Origin: CAWUEX02 sp963921305
Lineage (GTDB): Bacteria; Pseudomonadota; Alphaproteobacteria; Rhodospirillales; Rhodospirillaceae
NCBI GenBank assembly: GCA_963921305.4
Contig: CAWUEX030000002.1
Location: 2,976,001 to 3,040,000, forward strand
Direction: 5' to 3'
DNA: 64,000 nucleotides
The position numbers and the translations under genes were made by a program. Below the pieces are notes generated by a model. That model saw only the letters and a list, made by a program, of their open reading frames with translations. It searched no databases and was not told the origin of the DNA. This document shows, piece by piece, positions 1 to 8,610 of this stretch; the first letter of the stretch is position 1, and every line of letters begins with the position of its first letter.

Positions 1-466
1 CATCTTTGAACCGCTCAATTGCGGCCTGGAGAATGTCATGGGCTTCGCAGCCCCGCGGGCAAAGATTGGCAAGTTTCTGCAGATTGGCTTCCGCTGCTTC
101 CTGGTTGCCCATTTTCAGGTACAACTCGCCCTGATACTCCAGAGCCCCTTTGTGAGTGGGGTCTGAGGCCAGGGCCGCGTTGTAGAGATCCATGGCGTCT
201 TCATGACGGCCCATGCTGCGCAAGCTGTAGGCTTTAAGGGTCAGCGCCTCGGCGTTCTCCGGGTACCACTCGAGCACTTCGAAATCGAGGTATGAGATCG
301 CCTTCTGGTATTCGCCCTCGTCGATCATCGATTGAACCTCGGTGAAATCTAGATCGTCTTCGAGCGGGAAATCGACTCCCGCAATGGCCCACGCCTGCGT
401 GGCCACGGCGAGCGTAAATACTCCGGCGAATGCAGAAGAAATCAGCTTGGTAAAACGGATCGTCAT
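1..466 (-). CDS. Exported TPR-repeat protein (C-terminus cut off by window edge)
   Basis: At least 155 codons are open from an ATG at 466, with an AAGGGA ribosome site just upstream, and the frame runs off the left edge without a stop. The N-terminus is a Sec signal peptide ending near AWA (residues 25-27). It is followed by helix-turn-helix pairs of TPR type (motifs such as EYQKAISYLDF, HEDAMDLYNAAL and NQEAAEANLQKL). Such proteins are periplasmic adaptors; the partner cannot be told. Signal peptide and repeats are clear, the C-terminus is unseen. Confidence 0.75.
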   Translation of the reverse strand, partial: MTIRFTKLISSAFAGVFTLAVATQAWAIAGVDFPLEDDLDFTEVQSMIDEGEYQKAISYLDFEVLEWYPENAEALTLKAYSLRSMGRHEDAMDLYNAALASDPTHKGALEYQGELYLKMGNQEAAEANLQKLANLCPRGCEAHDILQAAIERFKD

Positions 467-593
467 GACATTTCCCTTGTTTGACTAAGGACCGAACGGC
501 GGACACCTCCGCCAACTTGAATACGCCGCTACAGATATAGGAATGGCGGCTCCGCACTCAAGCGGAACACGCCATCCAGTAGCGGCCCAAAGA

Positions 594-944
594 CTACTTG
601 TTGTCGCGTGTGAAGGCGGCGGAGACCGGCAGGTCGCCCTCGCGCAGCAGCGGCGAATAGGTCAGATCGATGAAGCGGTCGCGGTCCTTCTGCCATTCGG
701 CTTCCTGTTCCGCGGTCGGCATGTACTGCTCGATCATCTCGGTGGTCACGCCTTTGTCGGCCAGAAGGGCTTCAACCACCTTCATGCGGCGGCGGTTCGA
801 CCACACTTCAGCGCCCAGCGCGATCAGGCTGGTCATCATATTGTCGAGCACCGGGTTGCCCAAAAAGACGGCCCGTTCCACATCCGACGGAATAAAGTCG
901 GACGCATAAGTCGGGCGGTCGGTCTTCAGTTTGCTGGTCGCCAT
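594..944 (-). CDS. Conserved-looking hypothetical protein, 116 aa
   Basis: Small soluble protein beginning MATSKLK, with a GAGAGGA-type ribosome site upstream. It has no signal peptide, membrane segment or metal motif. It is mostly helical and charged (RRRMKVVEALL, EQEAEWQKDRDR). I do not recognise the family. It stands alone between the TPR gene and the peptide-binding protein, all on the minus strand, with gaps of about 130 and 160 bp. Codon use resembles the neighbours, so it is probably real. Confidence 0.6.
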   Translation of the reverse strand: MATSKLKTDRPTYASDFIPSDVERAVFLGNPVLDNMMTSLIALGAEVWSNRRRMKVVEALLADKGVTTEMIEQYMPTAEQEAEWQKDRDRFIDLTYSPLLREGDLPVSAAFTRDNK

Positions 945-1105
945 GGGTTCCTCTCCTGCGGCGCTGATCTACTCTAAAAATCAATGGATCGAAGGATAAA
1001 GCGACCGGCGGTCCGGCGCAATTACCGTTGTCGCCGTGGTCAGACGTTGAACCCTCCTGGTTCGCCCAACCTGGTGACGCGCAACATACTGATTTTATTG
1101 ATAGT

Positions 1106-2686
1106 TTATGCGTCCGGCTCGATCGATAGCCAGCGCGACGGATAAACCCCCCGGTAATTATCGACCCACCCTTTGACGTACGGACGCACCAGCCGCCGTC
1201 CGTTGTAGAAGTAAAGCGGGATAATGGGTTGGTCCTGCAGGGCCTGTACCTCTGCCTCATACACCGCTGCCGCGCGTGCCACAGGGTCATTTTTTTGCCA
1301 GGCCGCCTCAAACAGGGTGTCGAACTGGGAGCTGCCGTACTGGGTAAAGTCGCGGGAACTCAAACCGGAGTGGAGCAGGAGAATAAAAGATGCCGCATCG
1401 TAGTTGCCGGCGACATGCAGATAGCGTGCGACTTCAAAGTTATTGTTCTGCCGGTCAGCGGCCAGAATACGCCGCTCGGTGTTCAGGAGTTCGGCCTGAA
1501 CGCCCACCTGTCGCCACATCGCCGCGATGGCGGCGGCCTGACGGGCTTGAAGCTCCTGTGTGTTGTACCGCAACGGTACAACCAATGGGTTGTCCGGCCC
1601 GAACCCCGCATCAGCGAGCAAGCGCCGCGCTTCGTCGCGCCGGTCTCCCATAGACATGTCAGCGAAATCGGCACGTGGTCGATCGGTGTAGTCATCAACT
1701 GTTGGCGGTATGTAGCTATAGGCCGGTATCTCGCCGGTGCGTAAAACGCGATTGACCAGAATGTCCCGGTCGATGGCCATGGACAGCGCCCGGCGCACCC
1801 GTACGTCGTCAAATGGCGGGCGCTTGGTGTTGATGAGGTAGAACTCGGTCGCCAACCCCGGCGTCACCCGCAGACTTTCGGGCATGTTTTCCTGAATGAA
1901 GTCCAGTTGCTCTGGCGGGAAGAACACCAGTGCATCTAACTCCCCGGCGCGAAAACGGCGGAACGCCGTGTTCATGTCCTCCGACGGTACGTGATAAACC
2001 ACGTCGAGCGCGACGTTGTCCGCGTCATAGAACCTCTCGTTCTTGATCAGTTTGACATCGGCGCCCGGTGACCACTCGTCCAGAATGAATGGTCCGTTGA
2101 CAACGATGTTGCCCGGCTTGGCCCAATCATCCCCCAGCTCTTCAATCACGTGGCGCGGCACTGGGCGCGCATCAACGGCGAGAACGTCGATCATGTAAGG
2201 CGCCGGATGCCTCAGATGAATGATGAGCGTGTCGGCGTCTGGTGCTTCGACGCCCAGGCTTTCGACTGGCTTTTCTCCCCGGTTGACCTCTTCCGCGTTT
2301 ACGATGGGGCGGAAGTATTCGGCGGTGCGCGACGCGATAACCGGATCGAGTTGCCGCCGGAATGTGTACAAAAAGTCGTAAGCATCCAGAGGCGTGCCAT
2401 CTGACCAGGTCAGGCCGTCCCGCATATCGAACGTATAGGTGAGGCCATCTTCGCTGATCGTCCACGACTCAGCTGATCCCGGAATGGCGCTGTCGTCCGC
2501 CGCAGTCGTCGCCAGCGGCATATACAGGTCAGTCATGATGGTTGACTCAAACGCTGCAAGAATCTTGTGCGGATCCATGCTTTCCGGATCACCGCCGCCG
2601 CCGCGCCGTAACACACCTACCTCCTGGGCTTCGGCAGATGTTGCAACGAGTAAAACAAGGGCGAGAATGCGGGGGAACAGCTTCAT
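1106..2686 (-). CDS. ABC transporter periplasmic oligopeptide-binding protein (SBP_bac_5, OppA-like)
   Basis: 526-aa exported solute-binding protein. A Sec signal peptide (residues 1-20, ending SAEA) precedes a full-length family 5 fold: the early DPESMDPHK segment, GLTWSDGTPL, NGPFILDEW (the typical NGPYxL..W motif) and the hinge region RRALSMAIDRD. Length is normal for OppA/MppA proteins, which deliver peptides to an inner-membrane permease. No permease or ATPase gene lies in the window, so it is an orphan or serves a transporter encoded elsewhere. The substrate may be a peptide or something different such as murein tripeptide. Confidence 0.85.
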   Translation of the reverse strand: MKLFPRILALVLLVATSAEAQEVGVLRRGGGGDPESMDPHKILAAFESTIMTDLYMPLATTAADDSAIPGSAESWTISEDGLTYTFDMRDGLTWSDGTPLDAYDFLYTFRRQLDPVIASRTAEYFRPIVNAEEVNRGEKPVESLGVEAPDADTLIIHLRHPAPYMIDVLAVDARPVPRHVIEELGDDWAKPGNIVVNGPFILDEWSPGADVKLIKNERFYDADNVALDVVYHVPSEDMNTAFRRFRAGELDALVFFPPEQLDFIQENMPESLRVTPGLATEFYLINTKRPPFDDVRVRRALSMAIDRDILVNRVLRTGEIPAYSYIPPTVDDYTDRPRADFADMSMGDRRDEARRLLADAGFGPDNPLVVPLRYNTQELQARQAAAIAAMWRQVGVQAELLNTERRILAADRQNNNFEVARYLHVAGNYDAASFILLLHSGLSSRDFTQYGSSQFDTLFEAAWQKNDPVARAAAVYEAEVQALQDQPIIPLYFYNGRRLVRPYVKGWVDNYRGVYPSRWLSIEPDA

Positions 2687-2729
2687 GGAAACAAACCTTG
2701 GATGTGTCGATTAAGTTTAGGTGACTGCA

Positions 2730-4100
2730 CTACGGCGTATCCGGGTCATCGAACGTCGTGATGCCATCCGGTCCGGCGCCTATACGGAAAGATTGAGTGG
2801 TGGAGTCGCCAACCCGGTAATGCCGCACGCAAAGTTCGCGAAAGTCACGCAGCCGGTACCATGCCGTGCAAATGGAATCGCCTTTGATAGTCCACGTGCC
2901 TTCCTCATCCAGCCCGGTTTGCCAGGTAACCCGGGCATCCCCACCCGCTTTGTAATGCACCGTGCCGGTCATCTGATTATTGAACCGGACCCAATTTCCG
3001 AACCGGCCTGGACCAAAAAAATCTTCCAGCTCGGATTTATCCATGGGCTTGGCGTGGGGTTCGAAAAGCGTCAACAGTTGTCCCGACCCGCCCGGGGTGC
3101 GAACCAGCGCAGCGCGGACCGCGCCATAAGGTTCAAGAAATAGAATCTGGACTTCGCCAACCGGGGCATGACCATCGCGCGCCAGACGCGCCAACACCAC
3201 ATCCAGATCAGGCACCGGGAGCCGCGCGCTCAAGATACCCAGGTTGGGCGCTTTTATCCGTTCCGAAAAATCGTAGCCTTCCGCAGTGGTCCAAGCCCGG
3301 GCGCCGAGGGACTGCTTGGTCTCCCGGGGAAACATCACGTTGGCTTGGCTATAGCTGGCGATATCTGAGGCGTTGTGGGGCAGGCCATAGTCATTGGGGC
3401 CGATCGGGCCAAGTTGCGGCCGGTCGCGCATGCCAATGCCCTCGAAGCCGAGTGTTTCGTCATAAAAGGCGTACCAGGTCTCGAGGTCTTGCACCATCTG
3501 GTAGCCCACTTCGATGTGGGTTGCGCCTGTGAACGCGGGCCATCCTTGCAGGGGAGGGGCTTGGCGCTCTTGGAAGGACACCACCAAGTCGTCCGGACCG
3601 ATCATCACCTGGCTTTCGCCCTTGGCGGTGCCCCTATCATAGGTGGATTTAAAGCCCCGCGCCGTCCATCCCAGGTCTCTCAAAGCTGCCTGCGTAGCGT
3701 CCAGGTCTTTGACCAGGATGTTCAAATTGTACAAGCCGCCGGTGTCCCACCAACGGGCGCCAGGTCGCATCAACTCCTTATCATCCGCGTCGATCTCGAC
3801 GAGCCGGACGTAGCCGAAATCTGAGGCCGCGTTGCCAACCAGTAGCTCCTGGCCAGCGGTGCCAAACGGCAGTCCCCAGAAGCGGATCACAGTGGGGTCG
3901 ATTGGTCCCTCGCGTTTTACCTCCCACTTAAACACCTCGGTAAAGGCCGTGCGCATGGCGTCGAGGTCTGAAACGCTGATCACAAACTCTTGTATACGTG
4001 AGCCCGCGACCTCGTTGAGGGCGTACGCATCCCCGTCCTGCGCCTGGGTACCGGTGCTAACCCAGACTACGATTGCCACGATGCTGACAAATTGTCTCAT
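2730..4100 (-). CDS. Exported double VOC (glyoxalase/dioxygenase fold) protein with extra C-terminal domain
   Basis: 456 aa from ATG 4100, with GGGGAGA upstream; a GTG directly before it is an alternative. A signal peptide (1-21) is followed by two vicinal-oxygen-chelate modules: residues about 35-170 (EFVISVSDLDAMRTAF, then LNILVKDLDATQAAL) and about 190-340 (HIEVGYQMVQDLETWYAF, then LPVPDLDVVLARL). A tail of about 95 residues (GTWTIKGDSICTAWY..LRDFRELCVRHYRV) looks like a small exported beta-sheet domain, similar in pattern to DUF995-type proteins. VOC proteins bind a metal or small ligand, but an exported pair joined to such a tail is unusual. The reaction is unknown. Confidence 0.7.
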   Translation of the reverse strand: MRQFVSIVAIVVWVSTGTQAQDGDAYALNEVAGSRIQEFVISVSDLDAMRTAFTEVFKWEVKREGPIDPTVIRFWGLPFGTAGQELLVGNAASDFGYVRLVEIDADDKELMRPGARWWDTGGLYNLNILVKDLDATQAALRDLGWTARGFKSTYDRGTAKGESQVMIGPDDLVVSFQERQAPPLQGWPAFTGATHIEVGYQMVQDLETWYAFYDETLGFEGIGMRDRPQLGPIGPNDYGLPHNASDIASYSQANVMFPRETKQSLGARAWTTAEGYDFSERIKAPNLGILSARLPVPDLDVVLARLARDGHAPVGEVQILFLEPYGAVRAALVRTPGGSGQLLTLFEPHAKPMDKSELEDFFGPGRFGNWVRFNNQMTGTVHYKAGGDARVTWQTGLDEEGTWTIKGDSICTAWYRLRDFRELCVRHYRVGDSTTQSFRIGAGPDGITTFDDPDTP

Positions 4101-4176
4101 CACGCTTCTCCCCTGGCGTGCCTATGGCTTAAGAATGGCTCTTGATTGGCGCTCAGTTTCGGGGACTATTGTCACC

Positions 4177-4512
4177 ATGCCTGAACTACAAATGTCAAAA
4201 CACGTTATCGCATTTGCGGCGAACGCCCTACTGGGGCTGGTTTTGTTGGTGCCATCCGCGGCCAAGGCCGAGAAACTGGTGGATGAGAACCTCTGTATTC
4301 TCGAGAACATGGGCAACACCCGTTCCGAGGTGGCGCGCTTTCATATTCGCAACGCGTGCAACTTTCTATCGCTTCATGCTGCCAGCTTTGAATTGAATTC
4401 TGACCAGCGCCGGCTTTCCGAATGCGTTCTGAAGTATTTGCCGGGTACGGAATCCGATGCCAATGCCACTGAATTGGCACGCACATGCCAACAGTTGGTT
4501 TGGGATCGTTGA
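4177..4512 (+). CDS. Small exported protein of unknown function, 111 aa
   Basis: Begins at ATG 4177 with GGGG 12 nt upstream; a second ATG at 4192 is possible. A signal peptide (FAANALLGLVLLVPSAAKA) precedes a mature part of about 80 residues with four cysteines (CILEN, CNFL, CVLKY, CQQL) that could form two disulphides in the periplasm. It diverges from the VOC gene and converges on the diguanylate cyclase gene, ending 14 bp from it. No family recognised. Confidence 0.6.
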   Translation: MPELQMSKHVIAFAANALLGLVLLVPSAAKAEKLVDENLCILENMGNTRSEVARFHIRNACNFLSLHAASFELNSDQRRLSECVLKYLPGTESDANATELARTCQQLVWDR

Positions 4513-4526
4513 GTTCTGCCTGCCTA

Positions 4527-6206
4527 TCAGGCTGACGCGCGGTTCTGAACCGTCACCACTTTATTCCGGCCAGTTCGTTTCGCTTCGTACAAACATTCGT
4601 CGGCAGCTTGAGCGAGCTCGTTGCCCGTTTCGATATTTGGAAAATCAGCAGCGCCCGCCGAGAAGGTTATTTTGAAACTGCCCTGATCGGTGTTGTGGTC
4701 TATCTCGGCACAGGCCTCTCTCAGCTCTTCCAAGATGGCAGTGGCCGTCTCAAGAGTGGTATTTGGCATGACGACGGCAAATTCCTCGCCCCCGTAGCGT
4801 CCGACCAGATCAGTTCGCCGTAAGCGGTTGCGGATGAGATGCGTGACCCGCAAGAGGACCTGATCGCCGACAGCATGGCCATAAGTGTCATTGACCTTCT
4901 TAAAATGGTCGATGTCCACCATGGCCATAACCACGTGCGTTTCGGTTCGCGCTGCGGAACTGATCTCGCGATCAAGAGAGCGCAGAATATTGGTGTGGTT
5001 GAGGAGGCCGGTCAGGCTATCCCGGTCCGTCAACTTTTTGAGATCACGGTAGCGTTGCGCCCGGCTCATCACCGCGGATACAAGTTGAGCTGGCTTCAAC
5101 GGCTTGACTAGAAAGTCGTCCGCGCCCAGGTGGCGGGCCTCAAGCTGCAAGGTAATGCGGCTCTCTGTCGACAGAAAGAGAATAGGAACTGTGGTGTATG
5201 CGGAAAACTGACGCACGATTTGCGCCAGTTCCAATCCAGTGCAGGAGCCCAGATAGAGATCCATCAAAATGATATCAGCGGCGGTTCCTGCTAACTCATT
5301 TAAGATGGTTTCCGGCTCTCTGACGATCTTGGCTTCCATGCCCGCGTGTTCGAGCGTCAATTTGTAGAACTCAGCCAGGGTTTGATCGTCTTCGGCGATG
5401 ACAACGCGGATGGGCGGTGCCATGAGCCGCTCTTCAATCGCACTTAGCCGGCTAAACACGTCTTCTCTGTCCAGCGGCAGGAAAAGAAAATCGGCGGCCC
5501 CCTGACGCACCGAATCAAGCCGCTCGTGAAACGTTCCCCTCTCTCCAACGGCGACCACTGGGACGTCATGCTCCAGCCCGCATTGTGTGAGCCAGCCTCT
5601 CGCCTCAGCGACGGATGCCAAAGGCGAAAGAAGGACGGCCGGTTCGCCGCGTGACACACGTTCCGGAGGAGACCCGCCGGTCACGGCAGTGGTCTCAAAA
5701 CCGACGTCTTTAAGGAGAGTTATGGCATCGCCGTTTTCGCTCAGGTCCGCGAACAGTAAGGTATGGAACACACTGTTCTGGTCGGGGCTCTCCTCGACGT
5801 GCGGATGAATGATATCCAAGCGCACCTGTTCCCCGGGTATATCGATGGCCAGCTCCAGATCCGTAATCAACAGGTTGATCTGATCGACTTCTTCTTCAGT
5901 CAGGGGAGACTGTTTTTCGCGCAATAAACGGAACAAGCTGTCCAATGGCGCGGCGGCTTGGCTGACTCGTGGAAACCCTAAGCTCTTTCCCGCGCCGGCG
6001 AGGCTGTGGGCGATTTCATGCATGCGCACGAAATTCGGCGCGGACGCGAGAGACGAGGTGTCCGTCTGGATCGACGCCCAAACGGATCGCATCTCTTCAA
6101 GATTGCCTTTTAAAGTCAGCGCAAACTCTTCGCTCAGCGCTCGAATGCGCTCAGCGAGGGTTTCCGGTGTGACTTTATCCACTGAACTGCCGGATGCGAC
6201 CGGCAT
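4527..6206 (-). CDS. PleD-like diguanylate cyclase with HPt, two receiver domains and GGDEF
   Basis: 559 aa from ATG 6206, chosen for GGAGG 10 nt upstream; the frame stays open another 59 codons without a better site. Order: an HPt-like helical domain with His67 (AHSLAGAGKSLG), a degenerate receiver (about 180-290), a canonical receiver (VVIAEDDQ, phospho-acceptor in ILMDLYLG, KPLKP lysine), then a GGDEF domain. The active site is GGEEF (about 471-475), with an intact RRTD product-inhibition site five residues before it. It should make c-di-GMP from GTP on phosphorylation and be feedback inhibited. The HPt suggests it also receives or passes phosphate in a relay, unlike textbook PleD. Confidence 0.88.
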   Translation of the reverse strand: MPVASGSSVDKVTPETLAERIRALSEEFALTLKGNLEEMRSVWASIQTDTSSLASAPNFVRMHEIAHSLAGAGKSLGFPRVSQAAAPLDSLFRLLREKQSPLTEEEVDQINLLITDLELAIDIPGEQVRLDIIHPHVEESPDQNSVFHTLLFADLSENGDAITLLKDVGFETTAVTGGSPPERVSRGEPAVLLSPLASVAEARGWLTQCGLEHDVPVVAVGERGTFHERLDSVRQGAADFLFLPLDREDVFSRLSAIEERLMAPPIRVVIAEDDQTLAEFYKLTLEHAGMEAKIVREPETILNELAGTAADIILMDLYLGSCTGLELAQIVRQFSAYTTVPILFLSTESRITLQLEARHLGADDFLVKPLKPAQLVSAVMSRAQRYRDLKKLTDRDSLTGLLNHTNILRSLDREISSAARTETHVVMAMVDIDHFKKVNDTYGHAVGDQVLLRVTHLIRNRLRRTDLVGRYGGEEFAVVMPNTTLETATAILEELREACAEIDHNTDQGSFKITFSAGAADFPNIETGNELAQAADECLYEAKRTGRNKVVTVQNRASA

Positions 6207-6437
6207 GGAGCGTCCTCCAAAGAGAGTAAATTCCGCGCATTTCGCCCCTACGTTAACGGTCCCAGGCAGACCGTCAATAGCTCTGTCTCGAGTGCCCAAA
6301 CGCGCCCGAAAGCGTCCTCTGCGCCACAGTTCACGGCTGCAAAGTACCGTCATTCTTGCAACCCGGGGCAGAAAAGACGACATTTAACTTCGGTGTAAAC
6401 GTAGAGGTCCCGAGTCGTGGGGCAGGCGGGATAGGCC

Positions 6438-7487
6438 TTGAACGACTCGATTGAAACAGAGGTCGAAGAGGAAGAAGTTCTCGGCGATGTCTTCTTCCAG
6501 ATGCCGTTAAGCAAGTGGAATCTGTTCGACAGTCCGTCTCTCAATAAATCTAAGATCGTTCTTCTGAACGATCTGACGCCCGTTGTGGATATGTTCAATG
6601 CCGAGGGCATTGGGGTGGGCGCGCGCTCGGCGACCGAGATCGTCAGCGAGCTCCGCTTGTCCGATAAGGACCGCCGCCGGCTGGTGGCGCTCCTTGGTGC
6701 GCGTAGTTTCGATGTCTACTCGGTGCGAGCTGCCATGTCAGATCAGCTCACGGATGAAGAGCTGACCAAAATCAAAATCCCCGAGGCCGAGAAGAAGCGC
6801 CTTCAATTCTACCTTAACAACTATTCGCGCGGCTTGTTGAACGTCATACTGGAAGGGACCGACATCAAGATCACGGACAGGTCATCTTTGGCGACAATCC
6901 TCGAGGGGGCTAACCGTGAGAAAGTCCTCAAGAACCTGATCGAAATCGCCAACCGGTTGCGGATCGACCCCGAAGACATCGTGAACTACATCGCCAAGCT
7001 TTCGGAGATCATTCTAGCGCTGTCGTACTATCACCGCGTTTACGACAACATGGCCGAAGAGTTGAAAGACCTGCTGCTGGAAGTGCGCACCATGCAGAAT
7101 GACAAGGCGATTTGTCTTAGATTTCCAGGCCTCAAGGATGATGCAGTAGAGGTGTTGGAGTACGGGCGCGATACACTTGGCGGATTAAACGCATATTTCG
7201 ATACGTTCAAGAAAGTTGAGCGCTTTCTCGACAAAGAGATCACGCCGGAGAAGTTCCGGGAGTTGAAAGACGGTGTCGAGGCGCATTTCCGCGCCATTGG
7301 CAAAGTGCTATGTTTCTGGCAGATCAAGGTCGATGGCTGGCAATCTCGCTTCATCGATAATTTCGGCCGCCGCAAAGACTCGACGTCGGAGCAGCGTTAC
7401 AACTTCTTCAAGGAAGAGATGCACTACAACATCTATCTCATTCGCGAGACTCTCGACACCATCAAACTGGCGGATATTCCGCTCTAA
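6438..7487 (+). CDS. Hypothetical 349-aa protein divergent from the diguanylate cyclase
   Basis: The frame opens with TTG at 6438 (weak GGCGGG upstream); the first ATG is codon 22 at 6501. The N-terminus is strongly acidic (ETEVEEEEVLGD). The rest is helical with regular leucines and charged pairs, and has no signal peptide, transmembrane segment or catalytic motif. The middle (residues about 100-190) resembles short helical repeats. It sits 231 bp from the divergent c-di-GMP synthase and 31 bp ahead of an exported TPR-type protein in the same direction. I do not recognise it; a cytoplasmic scaffold or regulatory role is only inference. Confidence 0.7.
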   Translation: MNDSIETEVEEEEVLGDVFFQMPLSKWNLFDSPSLNKSKIVLLNDLTPVVDMFNAEGIGVGARSATEIVSELRLSDKDRRRLVALLGARSFDVYSVRAAMSDQLTDEELTKIKIPEAEKKRLQFYLNNYSRGLLNVILEGTDIKITDRSSLATILEGANREKVLKNLIEIANRLRIDPEDIVNYIAKLSEIILALSYYHRVYDNMAEELKDLLLEVRTMQNDKAICLRFPGLKDDAVEVLEYGRDTLGGLNAYFDTFKKVERFLDKEITPEKFRELKDGVEAHFRAIGKVLCFWQIKVDGWQSRFIDNFGRRKDSTSEQRYNFFKEEMHYNIYLIRETLDTIKLADIPL

Positions 7488-7518
7488 ACTCTGCGCACGA
7501 CTTGATAGGAAACGCACC

Positions 7519-8133
7519 ATGACAAAATTGCCGATCTACCTTGGCTCAATGGCGATAACGCTCCTTTTTGGCACAGTGGCCGAAGCCCAATTGCCCGAAC
7601 CCACGTGGTCTCAAGAGGTGACGGAGTGTGACCTGTTGGCGTCCCATGGCCTTGACCCATATCACGTCTCACCGGGTATATCGCGCAGCGAAATGGATTT
7701 CGACGCGGCGCAGACCGCGTGTGAAGCGGCAGTGAAAGCCGATCCCGAAAACCCGCGCCTGAACTACCTCATGGGCCGCGTTTACGGCTACAGCGGTCAA
7801 TGGCAGAAGGCGATGCCGTATCGGCTGAAGGCTGTTGAGCTTGAGTACCCACAGTCCTTATTCGTTATCGGTTTTCTCTATTTCACCGGCGCGACGATCG
7901 ACGAGAAAAATCCATGCAAGACCGTAACAATGTGGCGTCGGGGTGCGCAGCTCGGCCGGCTCGCAGCTCAAGTGGCGCTGCCACGCCATTACATGCGCGG
8001 CGACTTCGATGGCTGTGGGGTGGACATACCGAACACAGAGCTCGCTGAATACCTTAACGCAGCTGCTGCGCAGGCCGACGACTTCTACGCTGAGATGCTG
8101 ATAGAAGACCTCAAAGCCGAACTAGGAAGCTAA
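7519..8133 (+). CDS. Exported Sel1/TPR-like repeat protein
   Basis: 204 aa from ATG 7519 with TAGGA upstream. A signal peptide (residues 1-22, ending AEA) is followed by tetratricopeptide-like helices (AQTACEAAVKADPENPRLN, YGYSGQWQKAMPYRL) and a Sel1-like segment (FVIGFLYFTGATID..CKTVTMWRRGAQ). Mature cysteines could form disulphides. It is probably co-transcribed with the unknown gene 31 bp upstream. Such proteins scaffold envelope complexes; the partner is unknown. Confidence 0.7.
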   Translation: MTKLPIYLGSMAITLLFGTVAEAQLPEPTWSQEVTECDLLASHGLDPYHVSPGISRSEMDFDAAQTACEAAVKADPENPRLNYLMGRVYGYSGQWQKAMPYRLKAVELEYPQSLFVIGFLYFTGATIDEKNPCKTVTMWRRGAQLGRLAAQVALPRHYMRGDFDGCGVDIPNTELAEYLNAAAAQADDFYAEMLIEDLKAELGS

Positions 8134-8149
8134 CGCCGATTGCCGCTTT

Positions 8150-8512
8150 CTAGTTGGCGCCCAGGGTGCGCGTGTATTGGGCGACCATTTCGGGTGTGAG
8201 CTTGCGGCCATCGACCACAATGTTGGTGACTTTGAGGCCTGAGGCCGTGTCGTCGAACTCGCACAGAACGTTGCGCTTTTCCTCGAATCCGGTTTCGCGC
8301 ATGCCGGTGAACCGCACGTAGACTTCAGGGCGCGGGTTGTCCTGCGCCGTGTAGTCGATAACCTCGGTGATTTCGAATTTGTCGTACATACCGGTGTCGT
8401 ATTGCGTGGCGACGTCTTCGCAGAACCCCGCATAGTTTTCGCCGCAGGCCGCCAACCCACCAGCGCAAAGCGCAATAGCTATGACCCGTTTCGCGATCAT
8501 GATGTCCCCCAT
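8150..8512 (-). CDS. Small lipoprotein of unknown function
   Basis: 120 aa. The N-terminus is a type II signal peptide with the lipobox LAAC at residues 19-22, so the mature protein should be lipidated at Cys22. The mature part of about 98 residues is a mixed alpha/beta sequence (KFEITEVIDY, YVRFTGMRETGF, LCEFDDTASG, KLTPEMVAQYTRTLG). A second ATG at codon 5 (8500), preceded by GGGGGA, is equally likely as start. It converges on the Sel1-like gene. Confidence 0.65.
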   Translation of the reverse strand: MGDIMIAKRVIAIALCAGGLAACGENYAGFCEDVATQYDTGMYDKFEITEVIDYTAQDNPRPEVYVRFTGMRETGFEEKRNVLCEFDDTASGLKVTNIVVDGRKLTPEMVAQYTRTLGAN

Positions 8513-8610
8513 CGCAATCCCTCTATGCGCCTAATAGTGTCATAGGATTCGGGTGAACGGTAGGGCCCCACCGGTAAAAATTCGCTGCGCCGCCCGCTCT
8601 TCGAACTGCC

